Positions 24,527 to 33,647 of a DNA stretch of 64,000 nt are shown piece after piece; the stretch's first letter is position 1; the number at the start of each line of letters is the position of its first letter. The stretch covers positions 1 to 64,000 of the forward strand of contig NZ_BMHQ01000006.1 of the NCBI RefSeq assembly GCF_014641195.1, written 5' to 3'. The notes beneath the pieces were generated by a model that was given only the letters and a program-made list of their open reading frames with translations, was not told the origin of the DNA and did not search any database. This stretch comes from Marinithermofilum abyssi (GTDB lineage Bacteria > Bacillota > Bacilli > Thermoactinomycetales > DSM-45169). The position numbers and the translations under genes were made by a program.

Positions 24527-26158
24527 ATGGCTTATGTAAAACATTGGGCGAACGAAGAAAAGCTGAACGCCACAGAAAAGCAAAAACTTGCCCGGGATGG
24601 TCTTAAGATCTTTGAAGACATTCCCCGCTATGCAAAGGAAGGGTTTGAGGCCATTCCCAAAGAAGAGTGGCCGATGTTCAAATGGGCGGGGCTGTACCTC
24701 CAACGTCCCAAGGAAGACGGCTACTTTATGATGCGGGTGTGCGTCCCTTCCGGTATTTTAAACTATGAGCAAGCGGTCGCTTTGGCAAAAATTAGCCGGG
24801 ATTACGGACGGGGGATTTTTGATGTGACCACCCGTCAAGCCGTTCAATTTCACTGGCTGCGTATTGAAGAGATTCCCGATATCTTTGAGCGGTTGAAGAA
24901 AGTGGGCTTGTCCACCGCAGGAGCCTGCGGCGACATCGCCCGGAATATCACCGGCAACCCTTTGGCAGGGATTGATCCGGCAGAAACAATGGACACTGCG
25001 CCGATTGTGGAAGAAGTGTTCCGATTCTTCCAGCATAACGAAGACTTTTCCAATCTTCCACGAAAGTATAAAATGTCCATCAGCGCCAATGTGCATAATG
25101 CGGCCCACGCAGAAATCAACTGTCTCTCTTTTGTACCGGCGGTCAAAACGATCGATGGTGAGGAAGTGCTCGGCTTTCATGTGAAAGTGGGCGGCGGTTT
25201 GTCGGCCAAGCCCTATCTGGCACAAACATTGAACGTGTTTGTCCGCCCGGAACAAGTAAAAGAGGTGGCCGTGGCCGTTACCACCATTTTCCGGGATTAC
25301 GGATACCGGATCAAGCGTCACCGGGCCCGTCTCAAGTTCTTGGTAGCGGATTGGGGTGCAGAGAAGTTTACCGAAAAGCTGCTGGAATACACAGGACCCC
25401 TGCCGGAAAAAGGGAAAGAGCTCACCCGGGAGTGGAATGCCGGCTATTTTTACGGGGTGCATCGGCAAAAGCAACCGGGTCTCAACTATATCGGCTTCAA
25501 TGTCCCCGTCGGCAGACTGACGGCAGAAGAAGTGTTGGAGCTGGCCCGTATCTCCAAAAAATACGGAACAGGCGAGATCCGCAACTGCAACTCGCAAAAT
25601 ATCATTTTGCCCAACATCCCCGATGAACACGTGGAGGCCCTTCTCGCGGAAGAGATCTTTCAGGAGCGCTTTCGTATCGATCCTCCGCAGTTTACCGCAT
25701 TTTCTGTCTCCTGCACCGGTATTGAATACTGCAATCTGGCGATTGTGGAGACCAAAGAGCGGATGCGCCGCTTGGCGGAATACCTGGATGAGCACGTTTC
25801 TGTAGATGTCCCTCTTCGCTTGCACATGGTGGGTTGTCCCAATTCCTGCGGTCAACGGCAGATTGCCGATATCGGGTTGCAGGGTATCAAAATGCGGACT
25901 GCCGACAAACGGATGGTGGAAGCATTTGAGATTTATGTGGGGGGCACATTGGATCACGGAGGCGAGTTCAACCAGAAGTTGAAAGGGAAAGTGGATGCTC
26001 AGATTCTCGGACCCGTCTTGAAAGAGTTGATCACGTACTTTAAGGAGCAAAAAGAGCAGGGTGAATCCTTTTATGATTTTGTGCAGCGCGTGGGAACGGA
26101 GCCGCTGCAGGAAGAGTTGACCCGTATTTTGGACGAGATCACTGCACCTGCTTCATAA
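24527..26158 (+). CDS. Nitrite/sulfite reductase, ferredoxin type (sulfite reductase hemoprotein)
   Basis: A 543-residue siroheme/[4Fe-4S] reductase. The two ferredoxin-like half domains (DVTTRQAVQFHWLR near residue 105, and the equivalent repeat) and the cluster-siroheme cysteines CTGIEYC (~398) and CPNSCGQ (~441) are visible. It reduces sulfite to sulfide with six electrons from ferredoxin. In B. subtilis this step uses CysJI elsewhere in the genome, so here the operon carries its own sulfite reductase, as in many other Firmicutes. A nitrite reductase role is possible but unlikely in this context. Co-operonic siroheme genes support the assignment. Confidence 0.9.
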   Translation: MAYVKHWANEEKLNATEKQKLARDGLKIFEDIPRYAKEGFEAIPKEEWPMFKWAGLYLQRPKEDGYFMMRVCVPSGILNYEQAVALAKISRDYGRGIFDVTTRQAVQFHWLRIEEIPDIFERLKKVGLSTAGACGDIARNITGNPLAGIDPAETMDTAPIVEEVFRFFQHNEDFSNLPRKYKMSISANVHNAAHAEINCLSFVPAVKTIDGEEVLGFHVKVGGGLSAKPYLAQTLNVFVRPEQVKEVAVAVTTIFRDYGYRIKRHRARLKFLVADWGAEKFTEKLLEYTGPLPEKGKELTREWNAGYFYGVHRQKQPGLNYIGFNVPVGRLTAEEVLELARISKKYGTGEIRNCNSQNIILPNIPDEHVEALLAEEIFQERFRIDPPQFTAFSVSCTGIEYCNLAIVETKERMRRLAEYLDEHVSVDVPLRLHMVGCPNSCGQRQIADIGLQGIKMRTADKRMVEAFEIYVGGTLDHGGEFNQKLKGKVDAQILGPVLKELITYFKEQKEQGESFYDFVQRVGTEPLQEELTRILDEITAPAS

Positions 26159-26172
26159 GGGAGAGGGACTCT

Positions 26173-26382
26173 GTGTATTTATATCGTTTTGAAGTCACCC
26201 TTGAGGACGGGGTGGTTCCGGTCATCATTGTCGCGGAGAATGATGACCGGGCGTTCGGTCAAGTGGATGTGGAGCTGGAAAAGCATTTTCTAAGTGTGCC
26301 GGATGTTGAAGAGATCACATTACATGAGAAAAAAAGAATCGGTAAAGGATGCGGGTTTGTCTTACAGCCCGCATCCGAATGA
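26173..26382 (+). CDS. DUF3906 family small protein
   Basis: A 69-residue protein starting at GTG 26173 after AGGGAGAGG. It matches in layout the DUF3906 family (YRFEVTLEDGVVPVIIVAENDDRAFGQVDVELEKHFL), a beta-rich protein found next to sulfite reductase or siroheme genes. Function unknown; its place between sulfite reductase and cobA suggests a role in siroheme or cluster delivery, which is inference. Confidence 0.75.
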   Translation: MYLYRFEVTLEDGVVPVIIVAENDDRAFGQVDVELEKHFLSVPDVEEITLHEKKRIGKGCGFVLQPASE

Positions 26383-26410
26383 GGATTAGACTGAAAAAGG
26401 AGGGATCGGG

Positions 26411-27208
26411 TTGGGGAAAGTTTATCTGGTGGGGGCGGGACCGGGCGATCCTGAACTGATTACCATCAAAGGGGTACGGTGCATCCGGGAAGCCGATGTC
26501 ATTTTATATGACCGCTTAATCAATAAAGAGTTATTGGAGTATGCCAAACCGGACGCTGACCTGATTTATTGCGGCAAGCTGCCCCATTACCATACAATGA
26601 AACAGGAAACCATTCATCATTTTCTGGTCAAACATGCGGCCGCCGGAAAAGTGGTTACGCGCCTGAAGGGCGGTGATCCCTTCGTTTACGGAAGAGGCGG
26701 CGAAGAAGCGGAAGCACTGGTACGACACGGGATTCCTTTCGAAGTGATCCCCGGGATTACGGCGGGCATTGCCGCACCCGCCTATGCCGGCATTCCCGTT
26801 ACTCACCGGGATTACGGATCCACCTTTGCTTTTGTGACAGGACACAGGAGAAAGGGAGAAGAAGAGTCCCTCCGCTGGGAAAGTCTGGCCAAGGGGATTG
26901 ATACGCTGGCCATCTACATGGGGGTCAGCAACCTTCCCTATATCCAAGACCAGCTGATCTGTCACGGCAAAGATCCCTTTACCCCTGCGGCGTTGGTACA
27001 ATGGGGCACTACCCGGGGACAAGTGACGGTGACGGGGACGTTGGGCAATTTGACCGAAATCGCTGAAAAACACCGCATACAAAACCCGACCATGATCCTG
27101 GTGGGTCCGGTGGTGGCGTTGCGGGAAAAGCTGCGCTGGTTTGAACAAAGTTTTGAGCCGGGCAAGATGGGCGAAATGGCTGTAGCGGAGTCGGGAGGAG
27201 TTGGTTAA
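26411..27208 (+). CDS. cobA: Uroporphyrinogen-III C-methyltransferase (SUMT)
   Basis: A 265-residue SAM-dependent methyltransferase for siroheme synthesis: it methylates uroporphyrinogen III twice to precorrin-2. The characteristic motifs are present: VYLVGAGPGDPELITIKG at the N-terminus, VTRLKGGDPFVYGRGGEEAEAL near residue 83 and VIPGITAGIAAPAYAGIPVTHR near 115. TTG 26411 follows GGAGGGATC. The B. subtilis counterpart in the same operon is ylnD. Confidence 0.95.
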   Translation: MGKVYLVGAGPGDPELITIKGVRCIREADVILYDRLINKELLEYAKPDADLIYCGKLPHYHTMKQETIHHFLVKHAAAGKVVTRLKGGDPFVYGRGGEEAEALVRHGIPFEVIPGITAGIAAPAYAGIPVTHRDYGSTFAFVTGHRRKGEEESLRWESLAKGIDTLAIYMGVSNLPYIQDQLICHGKDPFTPAALVQWGTTRGQVTVTGTLGNLTEIAEKHRIQNPTMILVGPVVALREKLRWFEQSFEPGKMGEMAVAESGGVG

Positions 27209-27220
27209 GGAGGCAGAAAC

Positions 27221-27808
27221 ATGAGTGAATACCCCCTTATGTTGTCGCTGGAAAAAAAGCCTGTTCTGGTGATCGGCGGCGGTAAGGTGGCGGCCCGTAA
27301 AATCGCCGGTCTGACAGAGGCTGGAGCGAAAGTGACAGTGGTGGCTCCGACACTTTCTCCCCCGTTGGATCAATGGCATCGGGAGCAACGGTTGGTGTGG
27401 CGGAAGAAACCGTTTGCTCCTGAAGATGTCCAAGGGTTTTGGGTGGTGGTGGCCGCGACGGATTCCGCCGAAGTAAATCAACAGGTGGCGGACAGCGTAC
27501 AACCTCATCAACTGGTAAACATCGCTGACCAACCACAGTCCGGCAACTTTACCATTCCGGCTCATTTTCGACGGGGAAGGTTAACGGTTGCTGTGTCCAC
27601 GGGTGGGGCCAGTCCCTCTCTGGCCGTTCGAATTCGCGACCGTTTGGCCGCGATGTTCAGTCGGGATTGGGCGGATGCACTGGATACCTTAATGGAAAAA
27701 CGGAACCGATTGTTACGAGAACCAACCGATAAGAAGGAAACCCGGGCGAAGCTTCGCCGTATGGCGGATGAGGCGTTGGAAAGCTTATGGGACACCCGGG
27801 TGGATTGA
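27221..27808 (+). CDS. sirC: Precorrin-2 dehydrogenase (SirC/YlnF type)
   Basis: A 195-residue protein with an N-terminal NAD-binding Rossmann motif (VLVIGGGKVAARKIAGL) and the family stretch VVVAATDSAEVNQQVA, NIADQPQSGNFTIPA and VSTGGASPSLAVRIRD. It oxidises precorrin-2 to sirohydrochlorin. The final iron insertion needs a ferrochelatase; no sirB-like gene (ylnE in B. subtilis) is in this operon, so either this protein also inserts iron (as Met8p-like enzymes do) or the chelatase is elsewhere. It is the last gene of the operon. Confidence 0.92.
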   Translation: MSEYPLMLSLEKKPVLVIGGGKVAARKIAGLTEAGAKVTVVAPTLSPPLDQWHREQRLVWRKKPFAPEDVQGFWVVVAATDSAEVNQQVADSVQPHQLVNIADQPQSGNFTIPAHFRRGRLTVAVSTGGASPSLAVRIRDRLAAMFSRDWADALDTLMEKRNRLLREPTDKKETRAKLRRMADEALESLWDTRVD

Positions 27809-28180
27809 TGCTGATAAAGTCCATCTTCGGGAACGAAAAATTCGGGAACGAAAAAGCTCTTCTACCAAGAAGCGACCTTTGAACGACGTACCTAGCGATG
27901 AAACGGGACCAAGGCAAAAATGGCACGATCTGGAGCGAAAGAGAGGCCTATGGGTGCTCATCATGCCTGTGGGTGCAACACGGGCTTTTCCTTTTGCTTA
28001 CCCCTTGGTTATTGCACTCAAAAAGCGCAAGTCGTGCTTTTTGTCGCTCCGCTCCAAAGTCACGCTATGTTTCGGAGCGGATCGTATCGCATCGGTGACG
28101 TCGGAGAGGGAGTGACACGGGTAGAAGAGCTTTTTGCTGGGTTCAGAGGTTTGTCATCAAGCGGGATTCCGGGTGTTTTT
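27808..28180 (+). repeat. Dispersed intergenic repeat, copy A
   Basis: A 370-bp stretch without a supported gene that shares ordered sequence blocks with 44845-45209. The blocks are GCTGATAAAGTC (27810), CTTTGAACGACGTACCT (27877, 17 identical bases), CCTGTGGGTGC (27966), GTCACGCTAT (28059), TTTGTCAT and GGGTGTTTTT near the end. The order and spacing agree in both copies. Whether it is a mobile element, a non-coding RNA gene or a selfish repeat is open. The rest of the gap to 28380 holds nothing I recognise, except a 13-base direct repeat TTTGTCATCAAGC at 28151 and 28263. Confidence 0.7.
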
Positions 28181-28390
28181 GTGGATCAAAGGAACAAGAT
28201 TCGCGCAATATTCGTTCCTATAGAAAAGGAAACGACGAACAAAAGACCCTGAGAGAACAAAGTTTGTCATCAAGCTGATCCGTTTCTTTTGTTGCGGGGG
28301 AAAGGAGTTTGGTCGCAAAGAGCGAAAAAGTATCACAAAGGTGCGGCTGTGGGTCCATGCATCCGTATTTTCTTCCTTTTGGGTTTCTGC

Positions 28391-28423
28391 TATAATGAAA
28401 AACATTGTGAGTGGTCAGACCAC
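28391..28423 (+). promoter_or_regulatory. Promoter and GntR-type palindromic operator of the malic enzyme gene
   Basis: TATAAT at 28391-28396 is followed by the perfect palindrome GTGGTC-A-GACCAC at 28411-28423, that is, in the first transcribed bases. The core TGGTCnGACCA is the classic operator of FadR-subfamily GntR repressors, and such a gene follows the malic enzyme gene. Confidence 0.7.
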
Positions 28424-28449
28424 CGTCTCGGAAAAGGAGTTGAAAAGGC

Positions 28450-29700
28450 TTGGCCTCTTTACGCGAAGAATCGTTGAAACTGCACCGTGAACATCAAGGA
28501 AAGTTGACTGTAAGTTCCAAGGTCGCTGTTCATAACGCCCATGATCTTAGCCTGGCCTATTCTCCGGGGGTGGCTGAGCCCTGTAAGGAGATTCACACCG
28601 ATCTCGGCAAAGTGTTTGACTATACCATGAAAGGAAACTTGGTAGCGGTGGTTTCCGATGGCACTGCTGTGCTGGGACTGGGCAATATCGGTCCTCACGC
28701 GGCGATGCCCGTGATGGAAGGAAAAGCGGTTTTGTTTAAAGCTTTCGCCGGTGTGGATGCTTTCCCGTTGTGCGTGGACACTTCGGAGGTGGACCGAATT
28801 GTGGAAACGGTTAAATTGTTGGCTCCCACCTTCGGTGGGATCAATTTGGAAGATATTGCTGCTCCGAAATGCTTTTTGATTGAGGAGCGATTAAAGAAAG
28901 AGATCGACATTCCCGTATTCCACGACGACCAGCATGGTACTGCGATCGTTACTTTGGCCGGACTGATCAATGCACTGAAAGTGGTAGACAAGCGGATGGA
29001 AGAGATCCGTGTAGTAGCCAACGGAGCGGGTGCGGCCGGGATTGCGATCATTAAGTTGCTCTTAAATCTCGGTGTCCGGGATGTCATCATGTGTGACAGC
29101 CGCGGCATTATCTTCGAGGGACGGGCTGAAGGAATGAACCCCGTGAAGGAACGAATTGCCCGCATGACCAACCGGGAAGGCCTGCAGGGGAGTTTGGCAG
29201 ATGCCATGAAAGGGGCCGACGTCTTCATCGGTGTATCGGTGGCAGGTGCGGTTACCAAGGAAATGGTGGCCTCGATGAACCGGGATCCGATTATTTTTGC
29301 CATGGCCAACCCGGTGCCGGAGATTATGCCGGAGGACGCGTATGAAGCGGGAGCCAAAGTCGTGGGCACCGGACGATCCGACTTTCCGAACCAGGTAAAT
29401 AATGTGCTGGCTTTCCCGGGGATTTTTCGGGGAGCACTGGATGTTCGCGCCCGTAGTATAAATGAAGAGATGAAAGTGGCCGCCGCATATGCCATTGCCG
29501 ATCTGATCCAACAGGAAGAGCTGTGTCCGGAATATGTGATTCCCGCTCCGTTTCATCCTCAAGTTGCTCCGCAAGTCGCCCGGGAAGTGGCACGTGCGGC
29601 CATGGAGACCGGCGTGGCCCGGATTCAAGTGGATCCACAGGAAATCTATGAAAAAACAATGAACCTATCAGCGATTACACAGGACTCATCATTGGGTTGA
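28450..29700 (+). CDS. ytsJ: NAD(P)-dependent malic enzyme (YtsJ-like)
   Basis: A 416-residue malic enzyme that decarboxylates malate to pyruvate. Family motifs: SLAYSPGVAEPCKEI near residue 34, the catalytic Lys region GIVFKAF-type (AVLFKAFAGVDAFPL), DDQHGTA near 156 and the Rossmann motif VANGAGAAGIAI near 185. Length and lack of a C-terminal phosphotransacetylase domain match the YtsJ type, which in B. subtilis mainly uses NADP. TTG 28450 follows GGAGTTGAAAAGG. It is followed after 21 bp by a GntR regulator, probably in the same transcript, and preceded by a matching operator. Confidence 0.93.
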   Translation: MASLREESLKLHREHQGKLTVSSKVAVHNAHDLSLAYSPGVAEPCKEIHTDLGKVFDYTMKGNLVAVVSDGTAVLGLGNIGPHAAMPVMEGKAVLFKAFAGVDAFPLCVDTSEVDRIVETVKLLAPTFGGINLEDIAAPKCFLIEERLKKEIDIPVFHDDQHGTAIVTLAGLINALKVVDKRMEEIRVVANGAGAAGIAIIKLLLNLGVRDVIMCDSRGIIFEGRAEGMNPVKERIARMTNREGLQGSLADAMKGADVFIGVSVAGAVTKEMVASMNRDPIIFAMANPVPEIMPEDAYEAGAKVVGTGRSDFPNQVNNVLAFPGIFRGALDVRARSINEEMKVAAAYAIADLIQQEELCPEYVIPAPFHPQVAPQVAREVARAAMETGVARIQVDPQEIYEKTMNLSAITQDSSLG

Positions 29701-29721
29701 TTCATAACAGGTGGGTGAACG

Positions 29722-30399
29722 ATGTTTCCTGAAGCTGGCTCCAACAAATTTCAAACCATTTTACGCGGTATTCATCAGATCATCGAATCAGACGGCTTAC
29801 AACCGGGAGACCGGCTTCCGTCAGAGCGGGAGCTGGTCTCCCGCTTGCAGGCGGGCCGTTCTTCCGTTCGGGAAGCGTTGCGGGCGTTGGAATTGCTGGG
29901 TATCATTAAAACCCGCAGAGGAGAGGGAACGTTTCTGCAACCCCGCAACACCCATCATTTGGTGGATTTATTGGCGTTTTACATTTTGCGAGACCCCCCT
30001 TCCCGCCGGAACTTGTGGGAGATTCGCGTGTTGTTGGAAGTGGCGGCGGCGGGAAAAGCTGCCGTCCTCTCCGATAAGAAAGAGATCAAAGAACTGGAAC
30101 ATCAGCTGAACCAAATGGAGAGCCTGGTGAAAAAGGGAGAGACACTAAACGCGGCAGACACAGAATTTCACCGCCGGGTGGTGGAAGCATCAAAAAACGA
30201 CTTAATGCTTCGGATTTGGCACCCCGTCCATCAATTGATCCATGCAGTCCAAACCGAACCGATGGATCGGGAAAAAGCGCTCCAGGTCTTGGAGGAACAC
30301 CGGGGAATTTATACGGCTATCCGGTCGGGCCGTCGCGAACAAGCAGAATCGCGCATGCGTTCGCACCTGCTGAAGGAAAGTCCACTGAACACCGATTGA
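29722..30399 (+). CDS. GntR family (FadR subfamily) transcriptional regulator
   Basis: A 225-residue repressor with an N-terminal winged helix (residues ~8-75, GDRLPSERELVSRLQAGRSSVREALRALELLGI) and an all-helical FCD-type ligand domain (from ~85, with metal-binding positions such as D..H in NAADTEFHRRVVEAS). FadR-subfamily regulators sense organic acids or acyl-CoA. Because it follows the malic enzyme gene and the palindrome GTGGTCAGACCAC sits at that gene's transcription start, I infer it represses the malic enzyme and itself, with malate, pyruvate or lactate as possible ligands. RBS AGGTGGGTG precedes ATG 29722. Confidence 0.9.
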   Translation: MFPEAGSNKFQTILRGIHQIIESDGLQPGDRLPSERELVSRLQAGRSSVREALRALELLGIIKTRRGEGTFLQPRNTHHLVDLLAFYILRDPPSRRNLWEIRVLLEVAAAGKAAVLSDKKEIKELEHQLNQMESLVKKGETLNAADTEFHRRVVEASKNDLMLRIWHPVHQLIHAVQTEPMDREKALQVLEEHRGIYTAIRSGRREQAESRMRSHLLKESPLNTD

Positions 30400-30463
30400 A
30401 ATAGGTGAAAAGAGGAAAACCTGCTGTATAATGAAACATGTACCGGATCGTCTACTCATGGAT

Positions 30464-30492
30464 TTGAGACAATCGTTCATCTGTGCTATGAT
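30464..30492 (+). promoter_or_regulatory. SigA promoter upstream of the acc genes
   Basis: TTGAGA at 30464-30469, exactly 17 bp, TATGAT at 30487-30492 with TGTG just upstream. No FapR-like operator was seen. A second TATAAT at 30427 has no clear -35. Confidence 0.65.
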
Positions 30493-30531
30493 GTCTCCGG
30501 TGTGAAGCGGCCGAAGAAGGAGTAGGTACGT

Positions 30532-30717
30532 ATGTGGACGGTGATCTACATTTCTCCCACATTGAAATTGGCCGAACGGATTCGGGACAGGCTCACCCAA
30601 GAAGGCTTTTTGGTTCAGATCCGGTCGATAGGTTCCCGTGGGGAACAATATGAAATCCGTGTACCTGAGAGCGAGCTGCATGATGTACGGGAGTTGATCA
30701 GTTCCCTTTTCGGGTAG
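30532..30717 (+). CDS. Small DUF2007-like protein upstream of accD
   Basis: A 61-residue protein (MWTVIYISPTLKLAERIRDRLTQEGFLVQIRSI...) that looks like one beta-alpha-beta unit of the putative signal-transducing DUF2007 family, which often consists of just this fold. Start ATG 30532 follows GAAGGAG. It is 41 bp upstream of accD and shares its promoter, suggesting a link to fatty acid synthesis; no function is established. Confidence 0.65.
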   Translation: MWTVIYISPTLKLAERIRDRLTQEGFLVQIRSIGSRGEQYEIRVPESELHDVRELISSLFG

Positions 30718-30758
30718 ACGGCGGCACCGGAAAGTATACGTTTGGATGAGGTGTTATC

Positions 30759-31622
30759 GTGTTAAAGGACCTGTTTCGAAAGCAACGTAAATACGCAACC
30801 ATCCCTTCTGAACAAGCCAAACGGGATATTCCAGAAGGCCTGATGCAGAAGTGCCCCCGTTGCGGTACGATCGGATATACCAAGGAGTTGGAAAAGAACT
30901 TGAAGGTCTGCAAATCCTGTGACCATCACTTTTCCATGACCGCACCGGAACGAATTCGGGCCACAGTCGATGAAGGGCGTTTTTTTGAATACGATGCGGA
31001 CCTGATGTCCGAAGATCCTTTGGAGTTTCCCAACTATCGGGAAAAAATCAAAGCCGACATGGAAAAGACCGACCTGACGGAAGCAGTGGTCACCGGTGAA
31101 GGAACGCTGGGTGGCTATCCCGCGGTTGTCGGCGTGATGGATTCCCGCTTTCGCATGGGAAGCATGGGGTCTGTCGTCGGAGAGAAGATCGCTCGAGCGG
31201 CGTACCGGGCAGCAACCAAGCGATATCCTTTTATCCTGTTCTCCGCATCCGGAGGCGCCCGTATGCAGGAGGGCGTTTTGTCTCTGATGCAGATGGCCAA
31301 AACTTCTGCAGCTTTGGAACGTTTGCATCGGGAGAAAGTGTTGTTTGTATCCGTGATGACCAATCCGACGACAGGGGGCGTATCGGCCAGCTTCTCCTCC
31401 CTCGGAGATATCAACCTCGCCGAGCCGGGTGCGCTGATCGGTTTTGCAGGCCGGCGTGTGATCGAACAGACGGTGCGGCAAAAGCTCCCTGATGATTTTC
31501 AAACCGCAGAGTTTCTGCTGAAACACGGTCAGTTGGATCAAGTGGTGCACCGTGCCCAGATGCGGGAGACCCTGATTCGCATTTTGGACCTTCACGCCGA
31601 TGGGAGGGAGCGTAATGAGTAG
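30759..31622 (+). CDS. accD: Acetyl-CoA carboxylase carboxyltransferase subunit beta
   Basis: A 287-residue subunit that, with AccA, transfers CO2 from carboxybiotin to acetyl-CoA to give malonyl-CoA. The N-terminal zinc ribbon has CPRCGTIGY (residues ~28-31) and CKSCDHHF (~47-50). The crotonase-fold core includes [21 protein letters not shown] and [19 protein letters not shown] 30759 is the start. It overlaps accA by eight bases, so the subunits are made together. Confidence 0.96.
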   Translation: MLKDLFRKQRKYATIPSEQAKRDIPEGLMQKCPRCGTIGYTKELEKNLKVCKSCDHHFSMTAPERIRATVDEGRFFEYDADLMSEDPLEFPNYREKIKADMEKTDLTEAVVTGEGTLGGYPAVVGVMDSRFRMGSMGSVVGEKIARAAYRAATKRYPFILFSASGGARMQEGVLSLMQMAKTSAALERLHREKVLFVSVMTNPTTGGVSASFSSLGDINLAEPGALIGFAGRRVIEQTVRQKLPDDFQTAEFLLKHGQLDQVVHRAQMRETLIRILDLHADGRERNE

Positions 31623-32577
31623 CGGACAGTTGCCTTTTGAGCGGCCGCTCGTGGAACTTCGTCAAAAGATCGCAGAGCTAAAAAAATTTACCTCTGAAAA
31701 ATCCATTGACCTTTCCGATGAAATTGCTACGCTTGAAGAGAAAGCGAAGCGGCTGGAAGAAGAGATCTACGGCAATCTGACTACATGGCAGAAGGTTCAA
31801 ATCGCCCGCCATCCCTCCCGGCCAACCACATTGGACTATATCCAACGCATTTTTACTGACTTTATGGAGTTGCATGGAGATCGTCTTTACGGGGATGACC
31901 CTGCGATTGTCGGAGGAATCGCCAAATTCAACGGCATGCCCGTAACCCTGATCGGGCATGAACGAGGGAAAGACACGAAGGACAAAATCGCACGCAACTT
32001 TGGTTTGCCACATCCTGAAGGCTATCGGAAAGCTCTCCGCCTGATGCAGCAAGCGGATAAATTTGGTCGTCCCATCATCTGCTTTGTGGATACTCAGGGG
32101 GCCCATCCCGGAGTGGAGGCAGAAGAGCGGGGACAAAGTGAAGCGATTGCCCGCAATTTGCGGGAAATGGCCGGATTTTCGGTTCCGATCATCTGTGTGG
32201 TGACTGGAGAAGGAGGCAGCGGAGGGGCATTGGCGATCAGTGTGGGCAACCGGTTGCTGATGCTGGAGCATGCATATTACTCCGTCATCTCCCCCGAAGG
32301 CGCTGCAGCGATTTTGTGGCGGGATGCAGGGAAAGCGCAGGAAGCGGCGGAAGCATTGAAGATTACGGCCCAAGATCTGAAAAAGCTGGGCGTTATCGAT
32401 CAGGTGATTCCGGAACCCAGAGGCGGAGCCCATCAAGATCCGGATATGCAAGCCCAACAGATCAAGGCTGCGATTGAGGAAGCTTTGCCTCCGCTGTTGG
32501 CGATGGAGCCCCACCAACGGGTGGAGGATCGTCACCGGAAGTTTGAGAAAATCGGTACATTCACGACCGTGGGCTGA
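31615..32577 (+). CDS. accA: Acetyl-CoA carboxylase carboxyltransferase subunit alpha
   Basis: A 320-residue partner of AccD. Family motifs: [20 protein letters not shown] near residue 60, [16 protein letters not shown] near 135, [23 protein letters not shown] near 160 and [11 protein letters not shown] near 203. ATG 31615 follows GGGAGGGAGCG inside the end of accD and is better supported than upstream in-frame starts. It ends 100 bp before pfkA. Confidence 0.96.
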   Translation: MSSGQLPFERPLVELRQKIAELKKFTSEKSIDLSDEIATLEEKAKRLEEEIYGNLTTWQKVQIARHPSRPTTLDYIQRIFTDFMELHGDRLYGDDPAIVGGIAKFNGMPVTLIGHERGKDTKDKIARNFGLPHPEGYRKALRLMQQADKFGRPIICFVDTQGAHPGVEAEERGQSEAIARNLREMAGFSVPIICVVTGEGGSGGALAISVGNRLLMLEHAYYSVISPEGAAAILWRDAGKAQEAAEALKITAQDLKKLGVIDQVIPEPRGGAHQDPDMQAQQIKAAIEEALPPLLAMEPHQRVEDRHRKFEKIGTFTTVG

Positions 32578-32661
32578 ACAGCCTCCACGGTTTCTCTTTT
32601 TGTCCCGCATGGACAAAAAACGTCCCGCGGGTTGTTGAGGATTTTTGGGGAATCTATATAA

Positions 32662-33636
<975 letters not shown>

Positions 33637-33647
33637 GGGGAAACACC

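Noticed and set aside
24758-26050. Minus-strand open frame of 430 codons opposite sulfite reductase
   Set aside because: A shadow of the sense gene with its siroheme and cluster motifs intact; no ribosome site.
28157-28405. Minus-strand 82-codon frame in the gap after sirC
   Set aside because: No ribosome site, starts in the malic enzyme promoter and runs into the dispersed repeat.
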